A stretch of DNA of 64,000 nt, from positions 15,772,596-15,836,595 of the forward strand of contig CM034603.1 in assembly GCA_020091685.1 (NCBI GenBank). Direction: 5' to 3'. Numbering within the stretch: position 1 is the first letter of the stretch; every line of letters starts with the position of its first letter. This DNA comes from Lutjanus erythropterus (Eukaryota > Chordata > Actinopteri > Lutjaniformes > Lutjanidae). The translations under genes and the position numbers were made by a program. The notes under the pieces were generated by a model, which searched no databases, had not been told where the DNA came from, and worked only from the letters and a program-made list of their open reading frames with translations. This document shows, piece by piece, positions 37,960 to 50,440 of this stretch.

Positions 37960-39889
37960 CATTTGACCACCACAACTGTATAAATCATAATTACAGCTAA
38001 CACGCCCCTTTCTTAAGATAAAGTTTAGGTGTGGATGTCATGTGAAGTGCCATAGCTTTAACTAAATATTCTTGAATGAATACTGTTCTGTGAGGAACAC
38101 GCTGCTCTTGTGACTATTGCGTTGTGAGCAGCTCTGAGTAAGTGCCTTCCAAAACATTGGACAAAAATTACACCTCTCAAACGCTCGGCTGACAGTAACA
38201 GATTGTGTTTTCATAAACGATCGCCAAGCTGACAGGACGTACGATATGGATTGTGTAAATTTCGAGCTTTGTTTTGTTCGTCGTGACACATCATGAGAAG
38301 CAGAGGTGGGGGAGGATCTGTGGCCTCGGTGTCAGACTGATGAGGACACGGCCGGTTTGACGCACAAAGAGCACATCTGATGGATCCTGTCTGCTGTCTG
38401 CCACCTTCAGTTCTCACTGTCTCAGCCTTTGTTTACATCAACTGTATCACTGTGAATTATTTCAGGACCATAATTTCATCACAGGGTCATACTTCACTTT
38501 GTGTACTGCTGTGAGACATACTGTATTTATATACATGTAAATATCATTCACATTTTATGAAGGAAGATGGCATTTTTTAAAGAACAGTTCAAAGTGCCTT
38601 TTTAAATGCTTACATTTCTATGAAATTCATTACTATTGGTTGACAATCATGATTTAGGATCATTAGAGCATTAAAAACAGATGAGGACAAAAAATTACTG
38701 CTACTCAGGATGAATATTTTAGTCACTTAGATCAACATGTAAAACAACACATGTAATTCCAATTCTGTTAATCACATTTTACAGCTAAATAAAGACAAAC
38801 CTATAAACGGAGCTAAAATTAAGAAATATTTCTGTGCCTGAAACGCATTTGAGGGTTGGGAGAAAAAATGTGGTGCACTGCACAATGATGCTGAAATTTA
38901 CCGTCTTTAATTTCTGTTGCTTGTTCTGTATGTAAGTTTGTGAACTATTTACAGGTCAGGGATTAGGTTTAGTGGCCTTTCTAAGATGGAGGTAAACAGA
39001 GGACAGTTTATTTATTAAGATATCTCTCTTTGTCTTTGAGTTTGTTGATCAGTCCAGCTGTCAGGAGCTGCTCGTGTCTCGCTGAACATCTATATACACA
39101 CAAACAAAACAATAATGGAAGATACTGGAGATATTTTGGTTGTATAAGATGCTAAAAACACAGCCCACCGCAAGCTACAAGCTGCAAGTCAGATGGATGA
39201 TGGCAAATCACGACCCCTTTTAGAACGATAATTCCCCAGATCGCGCCAAATCTAATCATTTCTAAGTGTGAATCCTCATGTGAATGTAAAAGGTCCAAAT
39301 GACAGAAAAATGCATTATCTGCTCACCCTTTCCTCAGTCAGAAACCTCTGTCTGGTAATTGTTTCCAAGTCTAACCACAAAGCCATAAATCAAACACGCC
39401 TATATTTAAAACTTGTCAACATTAATTTCTCTATTGGTCTCTGCGCAGCTAATGCCAACAGGACATTTTCACATCAGCTCTACCTCTTGTTCATGCTCTG
39501 CTTAGCAAAAGTGAGTTGAAATACCACGTTACATTCAGTTATAACAGTTTGAAAAGGATTTTCCTCTGTGCTTGGAAGTTTATATATTTTATATTTTATT
39601 AAATTATTTATGCTATTTGTATTCTGTCTAACTAGTTTTGATCCTTGAGCTGCTGTAACAACATGAATTTATCTTATCGCACTTCTGATTGCTTCTTTAT
39701 TTGTTTCATGTGTCTGTCTTCGTTGCAGTGTTTCAGAGTTGTAGCCACATGCATTATTGAGCAGGTTTTTATTGATAAAGTAGATCTCCTTATTAATACA
39801 AAATACAGGGTTCCAAAATTTGGAATATTTTCTCATCTAAAATGCCTCCCCACCAGAACAGTGCTGGAGAACTTTAAGCCCAGTCAGGT
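37960..39889. other. Gene-free stretch
   Basis: AT-rich DNA without a recognisable gene, element or long repeat. Confidence 0.55.
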
Positions 39890-39894
39890 TAGAG

Positions 39895-40389
39895 TGTTAT
39901 GTTTAGACTAAAGCCTGGACCCCAGATGCAGAGACGGATACAGAGAAAGCAAAAAAGGTAACAAAAGGAGAGGGCAGGAGCTGGCAGTGGTCGGCTGGCT
40001 GGCGTTGTTGGGAGCTGGAAGAAGCCGAGCATGAGGCAGCTCTGGAGCACGAGAGGTTGCATACACGACTGGAAGGCACACTGGTTGCTGCACAAAAACA
40101 CAGACGATTTAGAGTCTCAAAAACACAAGGAGTCCACGGGTGCACAAGAGAAGAGCTGTCGCTACGTTACCGACTGAGACAGTATAATCTGACACAGGAG
40201 TGGCGTCTTGACCAGGCTTTTATTGTAGGAGGAATGAGTAGATGAGAACCAGGTGTGTCTCATTGAGAGGAGCCAGCCAATCACCGCCGCCGCTGCACAC
40301 GCACACACTGCCCTGGAGAGAAAAAGGAGGGGGAGACAGGGAAAACACAAAGCATGTCACACAAAACCAAAAATCCTACTACCATGACA
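39895..40389 (-). mobile_element. Solo LTR with perfect target-site duplication TAGAG
   Basis: A 495-bp block that begins TGTTATGTTTAGAC and ends CTACCATGACA. It is flanked on both sides by TAGAG (39,890-39,894 and 40,390-40,394), a perfect 5-bp duplication. The interior resembles teleost Ty3/Gypsy LTRs: CCTGGACCCCAGATGCAGAG near the left end and GCCAGCCAATCACCGCC toward the right. It shares ends with the solo LTR at 31,895 (TGTTATGTTT and CCATGACA), so the two are related. Transcription would be from right to left (minus). No internal retroelement genes are present, so it is a product of LTR-LTR recombination. Confidence 0.85.
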
Positions 40390-43300
40390 TAGAGATCACA
40401 TTGTAGTTTCAAGAACAAGCTCAGTGCTTGGCTGTAGGACACTTTTAACAAAATTACCACAAAGAAAAAAATAATGTCAGGATATAACTTTAGCATCATT
40501 GTTGGCAAAGTCCCTGGTTTCTTGAATAATTCAGAATTTTCTGATTTTCACATTTCATATTCGCCTACATTCTTCTTCTCACTTTATTGTTCTGATACCA
40601 CGATTCTATGAACTTCTGACAACAGTCAGTATTCTTCAGGGATTATTCTAAGTAACTAACTACAGAATTGGCTTTTATCAAATTATGAGAAAAATAATAA
40701 CTTGGATGGGAGCTGAGACAGAAACACGTAGATGACTGTTGAAACTCGAAGGATGAGTTGCTCCATGAACAACAACAAACTAAAATCTAAAACATGGCTC
40801 CTCACCAACATTAAAATATGACAGCTCTCTTCAAAGATGAATGAGTTGTGTCCTTCCTGTCCGTTACCCTTCACTCATTTGAGCCGTGCAGCCTTCATCA
40901 GCGTCAGTGTTGCTGATCAGCGGCCAGAAAGGTTGTGCGTTGACTGACAGGTGTGATGTGCTTCTGAGCATCCCAACTAATCTTGACAAATAGCCGCTTG
41001 TGTGCAGCTTCACAAACTGCAGCGGCGTGAAATGAGCTTTAATTACTGCCAGTTATTACAGCTCTGACGTTGTTTGTGCTTTGTTTTGCTCCAGCGGACA
41101 CCGACTCGTTTGGTTTGTAGATGAGCTGAATATGTTGTTGTCGCTGCTGCTGAAGGTGAACATCTGTAAACATCTGTGTAGGAAGAGATACTGTATGTCA
41201 CTCACAGCTATAACAGACCATCATCATTATCACATTCAAACATCTACTGTTTGAACATTTGATGACTGTAATTTAAAGACATTTTTTCTCTCGGTATCTG
41301 TAATAGATTACATTTATGTTCATTTTGTTATTTAATTACATGCAGCTAGTTTGTGACAGTGACCACCAGAATCTAATCTGCTCATCAAAGTGGATTTTCT
41401 GGATTACCAGTTTAGAAGAAATTCCCTCCAGGCATTGCTGAGATATCCTATTCATGACAGTAGGATGAACGCAGGGTCAATATGTCCATCGACCTTTGAT
41501 CACCAAAATCGGCGGAAAAGGATGTCTCCATTTGTTTTTTTGTTTTCTTTTTTCTTTTCTTCTTCTTTTTTTTTTTTTTTAATTCCTGCGCATCAGTTAA
41601 AAAAAAAGCAATGATGTAGCTGCCAGCACTGACGCCTCCCCACCTTCAACCTGGAGGGTTTATATGTAGCAACATCGTCATGCAGAAACCGACACTGGGT
41701 CACGCAGGAAAACGTTTTTAGAAGGGCTTGGGGAAACTTTGACACTAAAACACACATGATTTGAAAACATGAGGAACGCCTACAGAGAAGGCAAAATGCA
41801 AATGCCATCAGATTGGATGAGGAGTGCGACTTCACATATGCAGGTATCAAAAAGCAGGTGCTCTTTGGTACATGAATTTGTAAATATATGGTGTGATGAT
41901 CTGCTCCACCTTAAATACCTTTACATTGCCCCGAAATCTTTTCCTCATTGCAGTTAACCAACTTCAGTGAAGTACTGGAACCTGTACTGAGGAATCATCC
42001 ATATTATTCCATTATATTTAGGCATGTATATTTGGTTTTAATATAGGCATGTTTCTATGTATTTCTTTTACTGTTTGCTTGTGAATGCCTGTTATTTACT
42101 ATGTATAATGAATTTGCTAACCCTATAGACATGGATGTCTTTTTAGAGTCACTGTAAGGGCTGCGCCTCGGACAGTTATGTAAGGGCTGCTCTGGTTGTC
42201 TGGCAGCTGACACCAGCCTGAGCTAACTGTGAGCTGCCACTTTTTGTTTTTACATGCCCTGAACAAGACTGAGTTGAAAGTCATAGGTGTAAAGCCCATT
42301 TGTCAAAGGCTTTTTCATTTTTCAAAGCAGACTGTATTGGTATTTTTTTTTTTTTTTTTTTGCTTATGACTTATTGATCATAAAGCAAAGTACAAGTCTA
42401 ACCTTGCTTTCTTTTTTGGCCACATAAGGAGCAATACTGCTGCAGAATGATTAAAAAAAGACCTGTCCTTTCAGACCACAAAGTTAATGTGGAGCCCACA
42501 TTTCCAAACACAAATCAACATGCGTGTTTTTTAAAGCCACTAAACTCTTTGAATTAATAAAAGTGTGAGCCGTCTTGTTGTCTTGCAGCAGAGTGAGGCA
42601 GATCAGACACAGTTTAACACACCTGCACAGTCCTGACAGAAGGTCCCGTCAGGCAGTGGAAGTGAGAACCTGTGGGTGGACTGTGGGTGTTTGGAGGCTT
42701 TAATGTTATACAGAGGATTCAATCTTTTCGGCTTTGTGAATTAGAGAGAAAAAAAGAAAAAAAAAAAACACTGAACGCTGAACTTGTTTGTGTTTCTGTC
42801 CTTGTCCAGAATGACTTCTTCATCCAAGAGAAAGATTTCAGTATTGATTCAATTTAACATCCTTTAACCCTCAGAACTTCATGGACGTCATTCATGTGTT
42901 TTATTGTCTCAGTCAGACACATTTTACCTTGTGATATTAATGTGAATAATAATGCTGAAAACAGTAATTTTCTTAAGAGTAATTTTATAAATGTACCTAA
43001 TAGTGGTGAAAATTACTTTAATAATTGTAATTTTTTTCAAACTTCACAAGAAGGCACTCTGTATAAGATATTTAAAAGTGTTGTCTTTGGTGCCCCCTGC
43101 TGGTCATGTCAACAAAGATCCTTCCACTGGGGGACAGTGGACACAATATATACTGTGACCACAAACACTTTAGCACTAACTTTGAAGTAGAGATCTCTAA
43201 ACACCAAATACTTAAACTACGCTAAACACCAACCACATTAACAAAAGCTCCATGCATATAAAATGTAACATTGAACTGCTTTATCAAACTAATTAATGTT

Positions 43301-45589
43301 TTTTTTTTTTTCTCTTGATGCTTCAGTAAATTTTATTTCCAGCATTTTCAGACTTTAACTGAGGCCTCATTTTGTTTGAAGGGCATTTGGACTCTCCTGC
43401 AGTGATGTTTCATTAAGGCCTAAAATATTTGAGTACTTCTTAAAGACACTGTAAACACACAAACCTGCAGCTGACAAACTCCTAATGAAAGACAACCACA
43501 GGCTTCTACTGCCATCTACTGCTTACATTAGGACATACAGTTTAATTCGATCTAAAAGTGAAAATCTAAATTGAATCTGCTGGGCATTACATTTCAATGT
43601 TTTACTGAAATACCTTCCAAATACCAAAGAAAAAAAATCCTGTGACATCATAGGTGGGGGTCATGTTTGACAGTTTCAGTGTGTACAGAGAGCACTGCAT
43701 GAACCGTCCTTCAGACTGCTGATGGATGGATTGAGGTACTTTTTGTTAATAAAATGTCTCAGGACAGAGCTACACTGAGTTACATCACTGGCACTCTTGT
43801 TTGCAAAAATGTTGCTGTAGCTAGTGTTCAATCATGAAAATAAATTAAGTGTTAACAACATTTGGCTTCCTTTATTTGACTTAATATTCATTTTACTGAA
43901 AGTTAAGATATTAATAACTAAAACATATTATATTTGATTAAACATAATTTTAGTGTGTAAAATTAAACAATTAAATTGATTTGATCAGTTGATTTATCAC
44001 TGTACACTGAACATAAAAAAATACAGTTAATTCTACTCAGAATAGTTAAGCTGAAAGTATAAATATATTGAAGATGAAGTTAAGTACACTCAACTTAAGA
44101 AAATATATCTAGATTTATACCAATTTATTTCATGCAACCACTTACCACAATCAAAAGAAGTGAAGTCGACATAACATTTTTATCAGTGCACTAATAATAA
44201 TTAAAAAAAACTTTTCAATAAATATGAGAAGTATAATGTTAATGTGTGGAAATGTTCCAAATCTCCTCCGAGAGACGAGGCAACAGAGGTACTAATATTC
44301 TTCACTTTCTCTTTAAACGTCCTTAAAAACGCACATCTTCAAAGCAAATATGATGCATCAGGTTGTTTTTTCTCCTGCCAGGTCGGCTGCATGGTGGAGC
44401 ATTTATTGAACATACCCTGTTTCAGACATGCTTTTCATGAGTCAGCAGGGAATTAGTCAACATGGGGGGAAAATCATTTTAAAATTGCAATAGTGTAAAG
44501 ACATAACCAAAAATGTAACCAAGTAATCCTTCAATCACTTTTCAAATGTAGTCTGGGTTGATAATCCTGATTACCTGTAATCTGATATTAGCCAGCCCTG
44601 GAAACAGGGTCTTACCTCTCACTGGTCCGGTTTTAGGGTCTAGATGCAACCTCATTCTTGATTAAGAGAATTAACTTCAGTCAAACCCTCTCATCATAGA
44701 GGGTAAAAGGGTATTTCAGTTCTTGAAATAAACCTGTAATCTCTCTGTCACCTGAAATCTCCTCCACTGAACCTCTCATCACGTACCCAGCTCCTTCCTT
44801 TCCCTCCTCCTCCTCCTTCTCGTTGCCCCCCGAAATAAATGGAGATACGGGTACGCTTGGCGCTGTTCTGCTTTTAAAATGCTCTCAGGATTAACCAGGC
44901 AACATGCTAAGCAAAAACAGAGAGCACAAACCCTCCATGGTTTTAAAAGAGTGGACCTAGGCGTGACATAAATATCATTTAACCTTTAAGCCATGCTAGA
45001 AGTCTCAGCTAAGGGGGGAAGGGTGGTGGAGGTGAAGCTTTGCCAGTGTGGAAGAAGATATTTTATTTCTATTGTATTCTCATTCTGTATGGGTCTTCTA
45101 TTCTGAATTTGAGTGTCTCTGCTGGGAGTCAGCCTTTTACATTCATTAACATACTTCTGTAAATGAACCTTTTGTTGTATTGTGAGGAGAGCCCAGTTGT
45201 CCCCTGACATCACACCTTACTTACCCCCAACTGCCCTCCCCCTTTAGTCTGTGTCCTTCTTTAACACAAGAACCCATTGCTATTATAATTAGTCTTTCAC
45301 TCCCACTGTTTTAGCACCGGATTCACATTTGGATTCAAGAAGCTTGTTTCCTGAACCTTCTGATGAAATCTGCATTCTGACCCTCCTGTGATTTCCTGTA
45401 AAACTGTATATAACCTGACAAACAACCAGACTCCAGCAGATTGTATCGTGCCATCGTGTTCTGAGGCTCATCTAGGACCAGCTAAAGATCTTGGTCCTGA
45501 AAGAATCGTTTCATTATTATTTCTCAACTGATTTGATGATGTTTTTTTCTAACTTACTCCTCCAACATTACAGTGCTTTTATTCAGAAA
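40390..45589. other. Gene-free stretch (about 5.2 kb)
   Basis: No exon-like or long coding segment was recognised. Poly-T tracts occur at 41,567-41,580, 42,342-42,361 and 43,300-43,312. It is AT-rich throughout. Short conserved regulatory elements could exist but cannot be identified from one sequence. Confidence 0.6.
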
Positions 45590-46074
45590 AAATGCAGCTC
45601 CCCCTTTTCATGTGTTTGTTCATAGGTCAGTCTAACATTGACAATCCAAAGGCAAATGCAATTTGCAATTTAAAATATTGTACCTGCATGCATGTCTTTT
45701 ATCATTGTTTTGTTTTGCTATACTGTTTTTTGTCTGTGCTTCTGCTTCTGCAACATTTATATCCCTCATTTATTTGCTTTGCATTTGCTGTGTTGCATGT
45801 TTTAAATAGTACTTGGCAATGTAGTATGTGGGTGTCGGGAATGATGCTTGTATCGACTTTTATATTTGTTCTTCTTTTTATTGTTTTCTGCATGCTTATA
45901 AATGGTAAATGATAAATAGCTTTGTATTTTTACCCTTATATTCTATATTCTGTTTTTTAGGTTGACTTTGTAGCATCTGTCCATGGACTACAGATGAAAA
46001 ACTCTGGTGCGTTTACAGTAATGTTTATTAATGTGCCTTGTCCTTGTTAAATAAACCAGTAAAATAAAATAAAT
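45590..46074 (+). mobile_element. LINE 3' region and tail
   Basis: The segment GGACTACAGATGAAAAACTC then GTGCGTTTACAGTAATG and TTAATGTGCCTTGTCCTTG ends in TTAAATAAACCAGTAAAATA, which is the plus-strand counterpart of the tail at 25,513 (TTATTTAACAGGGACAGTGC). The two are therefore likely the same LINE family in opposite orientation. The hydrophobic open frame at 45,592-45,912 (Leu/Phe/Cys-rich, several membrane-like stretches) is best explained as a T-rich part of this 3' region. The 5' limit is uncertain. Confidence 0.5.
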
Positions 46075-47860
46075 GAAATCATCCTCCCATCTTGAACTCA
46101 TGCCCCGTCTTCTGTTTAAAGGTGCTGGAGGTGACATTCACTACCACTAGAGCACCAGCATCTTAGACTTGGAGGAAAACGGCTCACTGCTCAAAAAAAA
46201 ACTCGGATCAGACTGTCAAACTATGCAGTGCTGATCAAATATGTATCATGATTATATTACTGCATTTGCTTTTTCTGTCTTTAAATGTTTTTACTTCCGT
46301 CTGAATGCACACACAACAGTTTGTCCACAGCAAAGCTCATAATCATGAATATTCATTAGAACTATATTAAGTCCATTTGTGCTGAAACCACCAACACTAT
46401 AAAACCCTGCTGTTATTGCGCACTAGTTTACTTCAGGTAAAGTTCATTATAAGCATACATTTTCATTACCTGGACATTAGGAGAGTTTTCCCTCATTAAA
46501 AAGCTACTTACACTCTTTCTAATAATCACCTGCGGGAAGATTCAAATGAAAAACTAACTATTATTCTCCTGTTGGAAATCAGTTTTCAGCTCATCTTTGC
46601 TGCCTCAGAGAAAACTCTGCTGGTTGCTTTGTCGTCTCATAACCCCCCGCCTCACTATCATATCATTGATTTTTCCTCTAATTGCACATAATAATTGAAA
46701 TCAGCCATGCAGATAATCTGCTGTTTTCCCAAAGGCAGAAAAAATGATGGTTAGATTTCATGGATTTTTATTTGGAGAGACCTCCGAACCTTCCTCAGCT
46801 CTCAGAGGACACTGGCTTGAAATAATCATAATCGTGGCTCGTAATTCAATTATTTGTGAATGATTAATGCTGTTTTGTGATCTCTTAACAGACAGCGGTC
46901 TGCAGACTTCAGTTCTTTCAGGTACTGTAATGGTGTGTTGTGTGGTCTTCTAGCACCGCCAGTTAATAAATCTTCATTGGAAGACTCCCACACAAACAAC
47001 AGATCAATTATACTCTCACACACATAACTGAAAAGCTCTCATGAAAAGCAATTATTTTTGTATTTGCTCTCAAGTCTCCAAGTAAACCAAAACCAAAAGA
47101 AGAGACTTTTTGGAAATATACAGTATGTATCAAGGAAATTCTCTGGAACCTGACTGTGAAGTTAGCAGAAGTACTGAGCCCTGACACATCTCAGCTCTGC
47201 AGTCTGACAACTTTATGTTCTGAATCTTTTTTTTCTTTTCTTTCTTTTTCTTTCTCTCTCTCTGTCTTTTTTTTTTTTTTTTTTTGAATATTTCACTCTT
47301 TATTAATACTTTTCAAATATTCTAATAATTTTACAGTTAAATTCTTCCAGAATGCAAATGTTTTCTGCTGGAGTGAGCAGAGCTGACTGTTAGACAAGGT
47401 CACTCAGTCAGCTTTATTAGCTTGAAAAAAATATTTTATTTACCCAGAATTCATGGCAAGTTAATCATATTAAAGATAGTCAGGAGTGAGACAGATTTGC
47501 ACAACAAATGATTTGTAAAACTTTGTTCAAAGGGACGTGCATAAGACTGGCAAGACAAGCCATAACATAACACCTCAATTATGTTATTGTTTATGCAAAG
47601 TTAGGTTAGGGCTCCCAAACAATGTCAACTTTGTCATAAAGATTCCTTCATACCTTCATTCTTTTCCATCAGGAAAGGTTATGTCATGGTTATGACAGTG
47701 GCATATCAGTCTTACACACACCCTTTCAAATAAAGCGTTACCAAATCATTTAGATTTTTAGATTGTTTATTTGAAGGACATTTGTCTGACTTTGACTGAA
47801 GCTCAAACTATGTGTGTGACAGTGACATTTATAGTTACTTAATAGTGTATACTTAATATA
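46075..47860. other. Intergenic stretch with no recognised gene
   Basis: AT-rich DNA. It holds a pyrimidine tract at 47,226-47,285 (TTTCTTTC and CTCTCT runs followed by poly-T). I see no coding segment or mobile element that I can name. Confidence 0.6.
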
Positions 47861-48571
47861 TACACTGCCTGGCCAAAAATAAAAAATCACACACTCTAAT
47901 ATTTCATTGGACCACCTTACCTTTGATTACAGCACGCATTCACCATGGCATTGTTTCAATAAGCTTATGCAATGTCACATTTATTTCTGTCCAGAGTTAC
48001 ATTTTTCACCAAGATCTTGTATAGTCAGACCACTGTGTAAAGATTCTTAGTGGGGCTGAGGTCTGGACTCTGTGGTGACCAGTCCATGTGTGAAATGATG
48101 TCTTTCACTGAGCCCGATGGATCCTGGCATTGTCATTTTGGAATAAGCCTGTGCCATCAGGGAAGAAAAAATCCATTGATGGAAAAACCTGCTCATTCAG
48201 TATATTCAGGTAGTGAGCTGACCTCATTTTTTGGGCACATGATGTTGCTGAACCTCGACCTGAGCAACTGATGCAACCCCAGATCATAACACTGCCCCCA
48301 CAGGCTTGTAATCTCCTCAGTTGTTTTCTTTGCTTGATACAGGCTGATAATTTGAGTCGTCTTTAAAAAGAGTAACATCTTTTCCACAACCACAGGATAT
48401 GTCTTCTGACATGGTTGTTTAAGACATGAAGAAGCTACTCACTGCATCAGTTAAGGTTTAACATCTTGTTGCTAGCTGAAACATATTAATCACTGTAGTA
48501 ATTATCCAATGGCTCTTACCGGTTTGCTTAGTTCAATCCAGGTGTGACTTTTTTCTTGGCCAGGCAGTGTA
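47861..48571 (-). mobile_element. Internally deleted Tc1/mariner-type transposon
   Basis: A 711-bp element bounded by TA dinucleotides with inverted termini: CACTGCCTGGCCAAAAAT at the left and TTCTTGGCCAGGCAGTG at the right. On the minus strand the transposase start is readable from about 48,412 (MSEDISCG), and a catalytic-domain piece with DNARIHRAQ, the block around the second aspartate of the DDE triad, lies near 48,110-48,140. Frame breaks and in-frame stops occur. The expected transposase gene is about 1 kb, so most of the DNA-binding and N-terminal catalytic region is missing. The element cannot encode an active enzyme but keeps both ends, so it could once have been mobilised in trans. 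Confidence 0.85.
48105..48412 (-). pseudogene. Tc1-like transposase remnant
   Basis: Two pieces of a Tc1-family transposase are fused by an internal deletion: an N-terminal start (MSEDISCG...) at the right and a C-terminal catalytic piece containing [20 protein letters not shown] at the left. The latter covers the second Asp of the DD34E motif; the first Asp and most of the helix-turn-helix domains are absent. Stop codons interrupt the region between them. It lies wholly within the terminal inverted repeats of the element. Confidence 0.8.
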
Positions 48572-48914
48572 TTTACCTGATATTGTCATCGTGTTTCTCC
48601 ATATTCTATTTACTTCTGTCCACTCTTTATATATAATACCTGTTGCACGCCTGTCCGTCCTGGAGGAGAAACCCCTCCACTGTTCATCGATCTGAGGTTT
48701 CTTCCTATTTTCCCATTTTTGAGGTATTTCTCTGAATTACGAGTCTTAATTTAGGAGTGCGCTGCATGATGTACAGATTGTAAAGCAATCAGAAAAAAAA
48801 TTGTGAATAATGTTCTTGACAAGCATGTCTGATTAATTGCTAAGCCAACATGCAAAAAGAGTTTTTATCCTACTAGACTGAAAGGAGGAAGCTGAGAAGT
48901 AAAATAAGCAACTC
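48572..48914. other. Spacer between zeb1 and the Tc1-like element
   Basis: AT-rich sequence with no recognisable gene or repeat; it marks the downstream end of the zeb1 transcript if the polyadenylation call is right. Confidence 0.6.
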
Positions 48915-48932
48915 AGAAATGCTGTCTTATAT

Positions 48933-48938
48933 TTTATT
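48933..48938 (-). terminator. Candidate polyadenylation signal AATAAA of zeb1
   Basis: Minus-strand AATAAA, the last canonical hexamer before the Tc1-like element that starts at 48,571. It is downstream of all miRNA sites noted. Other AATAAA hexamers upstream could also be used. Confidence 0.45.
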
Positions 48939-49146
48939 GTGATGGGGAGTCATAAAAATGGAGCAAAACTAAAATAAAAACAATACAAAAAGACAGTGGA
49001 TTTACAAAGGGTGAGGACATAACGAACGATATGCAGCCTTTGACAGTACAATGGAACAAGTTGGCACAGAACAGAAAACAGGGTGGCAGGACGATCTAAA
49101 TTTGGCTTTAAAATAAAAAGGGAGGAGTAACGGCTTCATAACAAGA

Positions 49147-49155
49147 TCCTTCATT
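49147..49155 (-). promoter_or_regulatory. Second miR-205 seed match near the end of zeb1 3'UTR
   Basis: A second TCCTTCATT on the plus strand, again complementary to miR-205 bases 1-9. It lies about 210 bases before the inferred polyadenylation signal, so it is functional only if the long UTR isoform is made. Confidence 0.55.
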
Positions 49156-49820
49156 AAAACGGCGACGACTCATGCTTTTAAAATCACAGAGTTTAGAATT
49201 CAGTAGCTTCATAACGACGCAAAGCGCGGATGCACATGTAACAGTTTCTATTTCTCACTTCATTCCTGTCTTTTTTTTTTTCTTTTTTAGCTTAAAACAG
49301 AAGTCATGTTTACAGAATACATGTTTTATCTTTTTATGTTTTTTTGTTTTTTTTTGTTAAAACAAACTTCAGCTCCCAGAACCACATTTTGGGTTTTTTT
49401 TGTTTGTCTTGAGATTATTTTTCATACTAAAATATATTATTGTATCAATTCAAACTACAGTAATGTACACTACAATGTGTAATAAATAACCATAAAAGAA
49501 AATATAAAAATAAGACACATAAATATAAAAAAGTCTTCTAAAAACTAAACAGGTACATTTTTTAATCTGTGAAAAGGGTTCTAATACTGCCATTGTTGAA
49601 AAAAAAAAAAAAACATACAGAGGACACGCATAAAAACAAAACAAGAAAAAAAAAATTAAAACAGACTAATACAATAAACACTGTTCGGTAAAACAAACTG
49701 ATAACACTTCGTCAGAGACCAGATTCACTAACGTTTGTCACCTGAAGTGCGGGACAGCTTGCCACAATTTTTTGAAACAAGTGCACAAGTTAAAAAAAAA
49801 AAAAAAAAAATACTGTAAAA

Positions 49821-49829
49821 TCCTTCATT
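49821..49829 (-). promoter_or_regulatory. miR-205 seed match in zeb1 3'UTR
   Basis: The plus strand reads TCCTTCATT, the first nine bases of miR-205, so the minus-strand transcript carries a complementary 8mer-type site. miR-205 is a known repressor of ZEB1 and ZEB2. The site lies six bases beyond the miR-200b/c/429 match at 49,809-49,815, close enough for the two to influence each other. Confidence 0.65.
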
Positions 49830-50440
49830 TTCCATTTTACTTCAAATTAATCTTGTTTTTATTTATTGGTGATTTCTTCCTGAGCCTGCTGAGTGTCTAG
49901 GAGCTTAAAATATCTCAATCTGCCTCAACAGAACATTTCTTTTTTTTTTTGTTTGAAGCATTATGTAAACATTTTTAATACTTTGACTTATGACAAAGTT
50001 TCTAAACTTTTAACATCAGTGGGAAACTGATTATCTTTACAAGGCATTTTATATCCACAGGTCAGCTCAGTATGGACTGTAATTCTCAATGAGTTCCCAC
50101 ACATTCACTATGCACAGCTACAACAATTCTATTAGTTAGCCGATTAACTATAAATTTTCAAGCAAAAATGCTAAAATGATGGTTGTTTCCAGCATTTCCT
50201 TTATGATGATTTGCTTTTTTTTATCTGTTTTGTACATCTGTAAACTAAATAAATGTGGGTTTCAGACTGCTGTTCAGGCAAAAAAAAAAAAAAAAAAAGA
50301 TATTTAAAGGTGCCACCTTGGGCCTTTTATAGACTAAACGATCGATCAGTTTAATCAAGTCCAGTTCCTTTATGCTCTGTGCTCCAGCAACAGTTGAGAA
50401 AACTTGGTACCTGGTGGAACCTTGGTCGCTGCTATCTAAC

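Noticed and set aside
45592-45912. A 106-codon hydrophobic frame resembling a membrane protein
   Set aside because: T-rich sequence always yields Leu/Phe/Cys-rich peptides; it abuts a LINE tail and shows no conserved motif.
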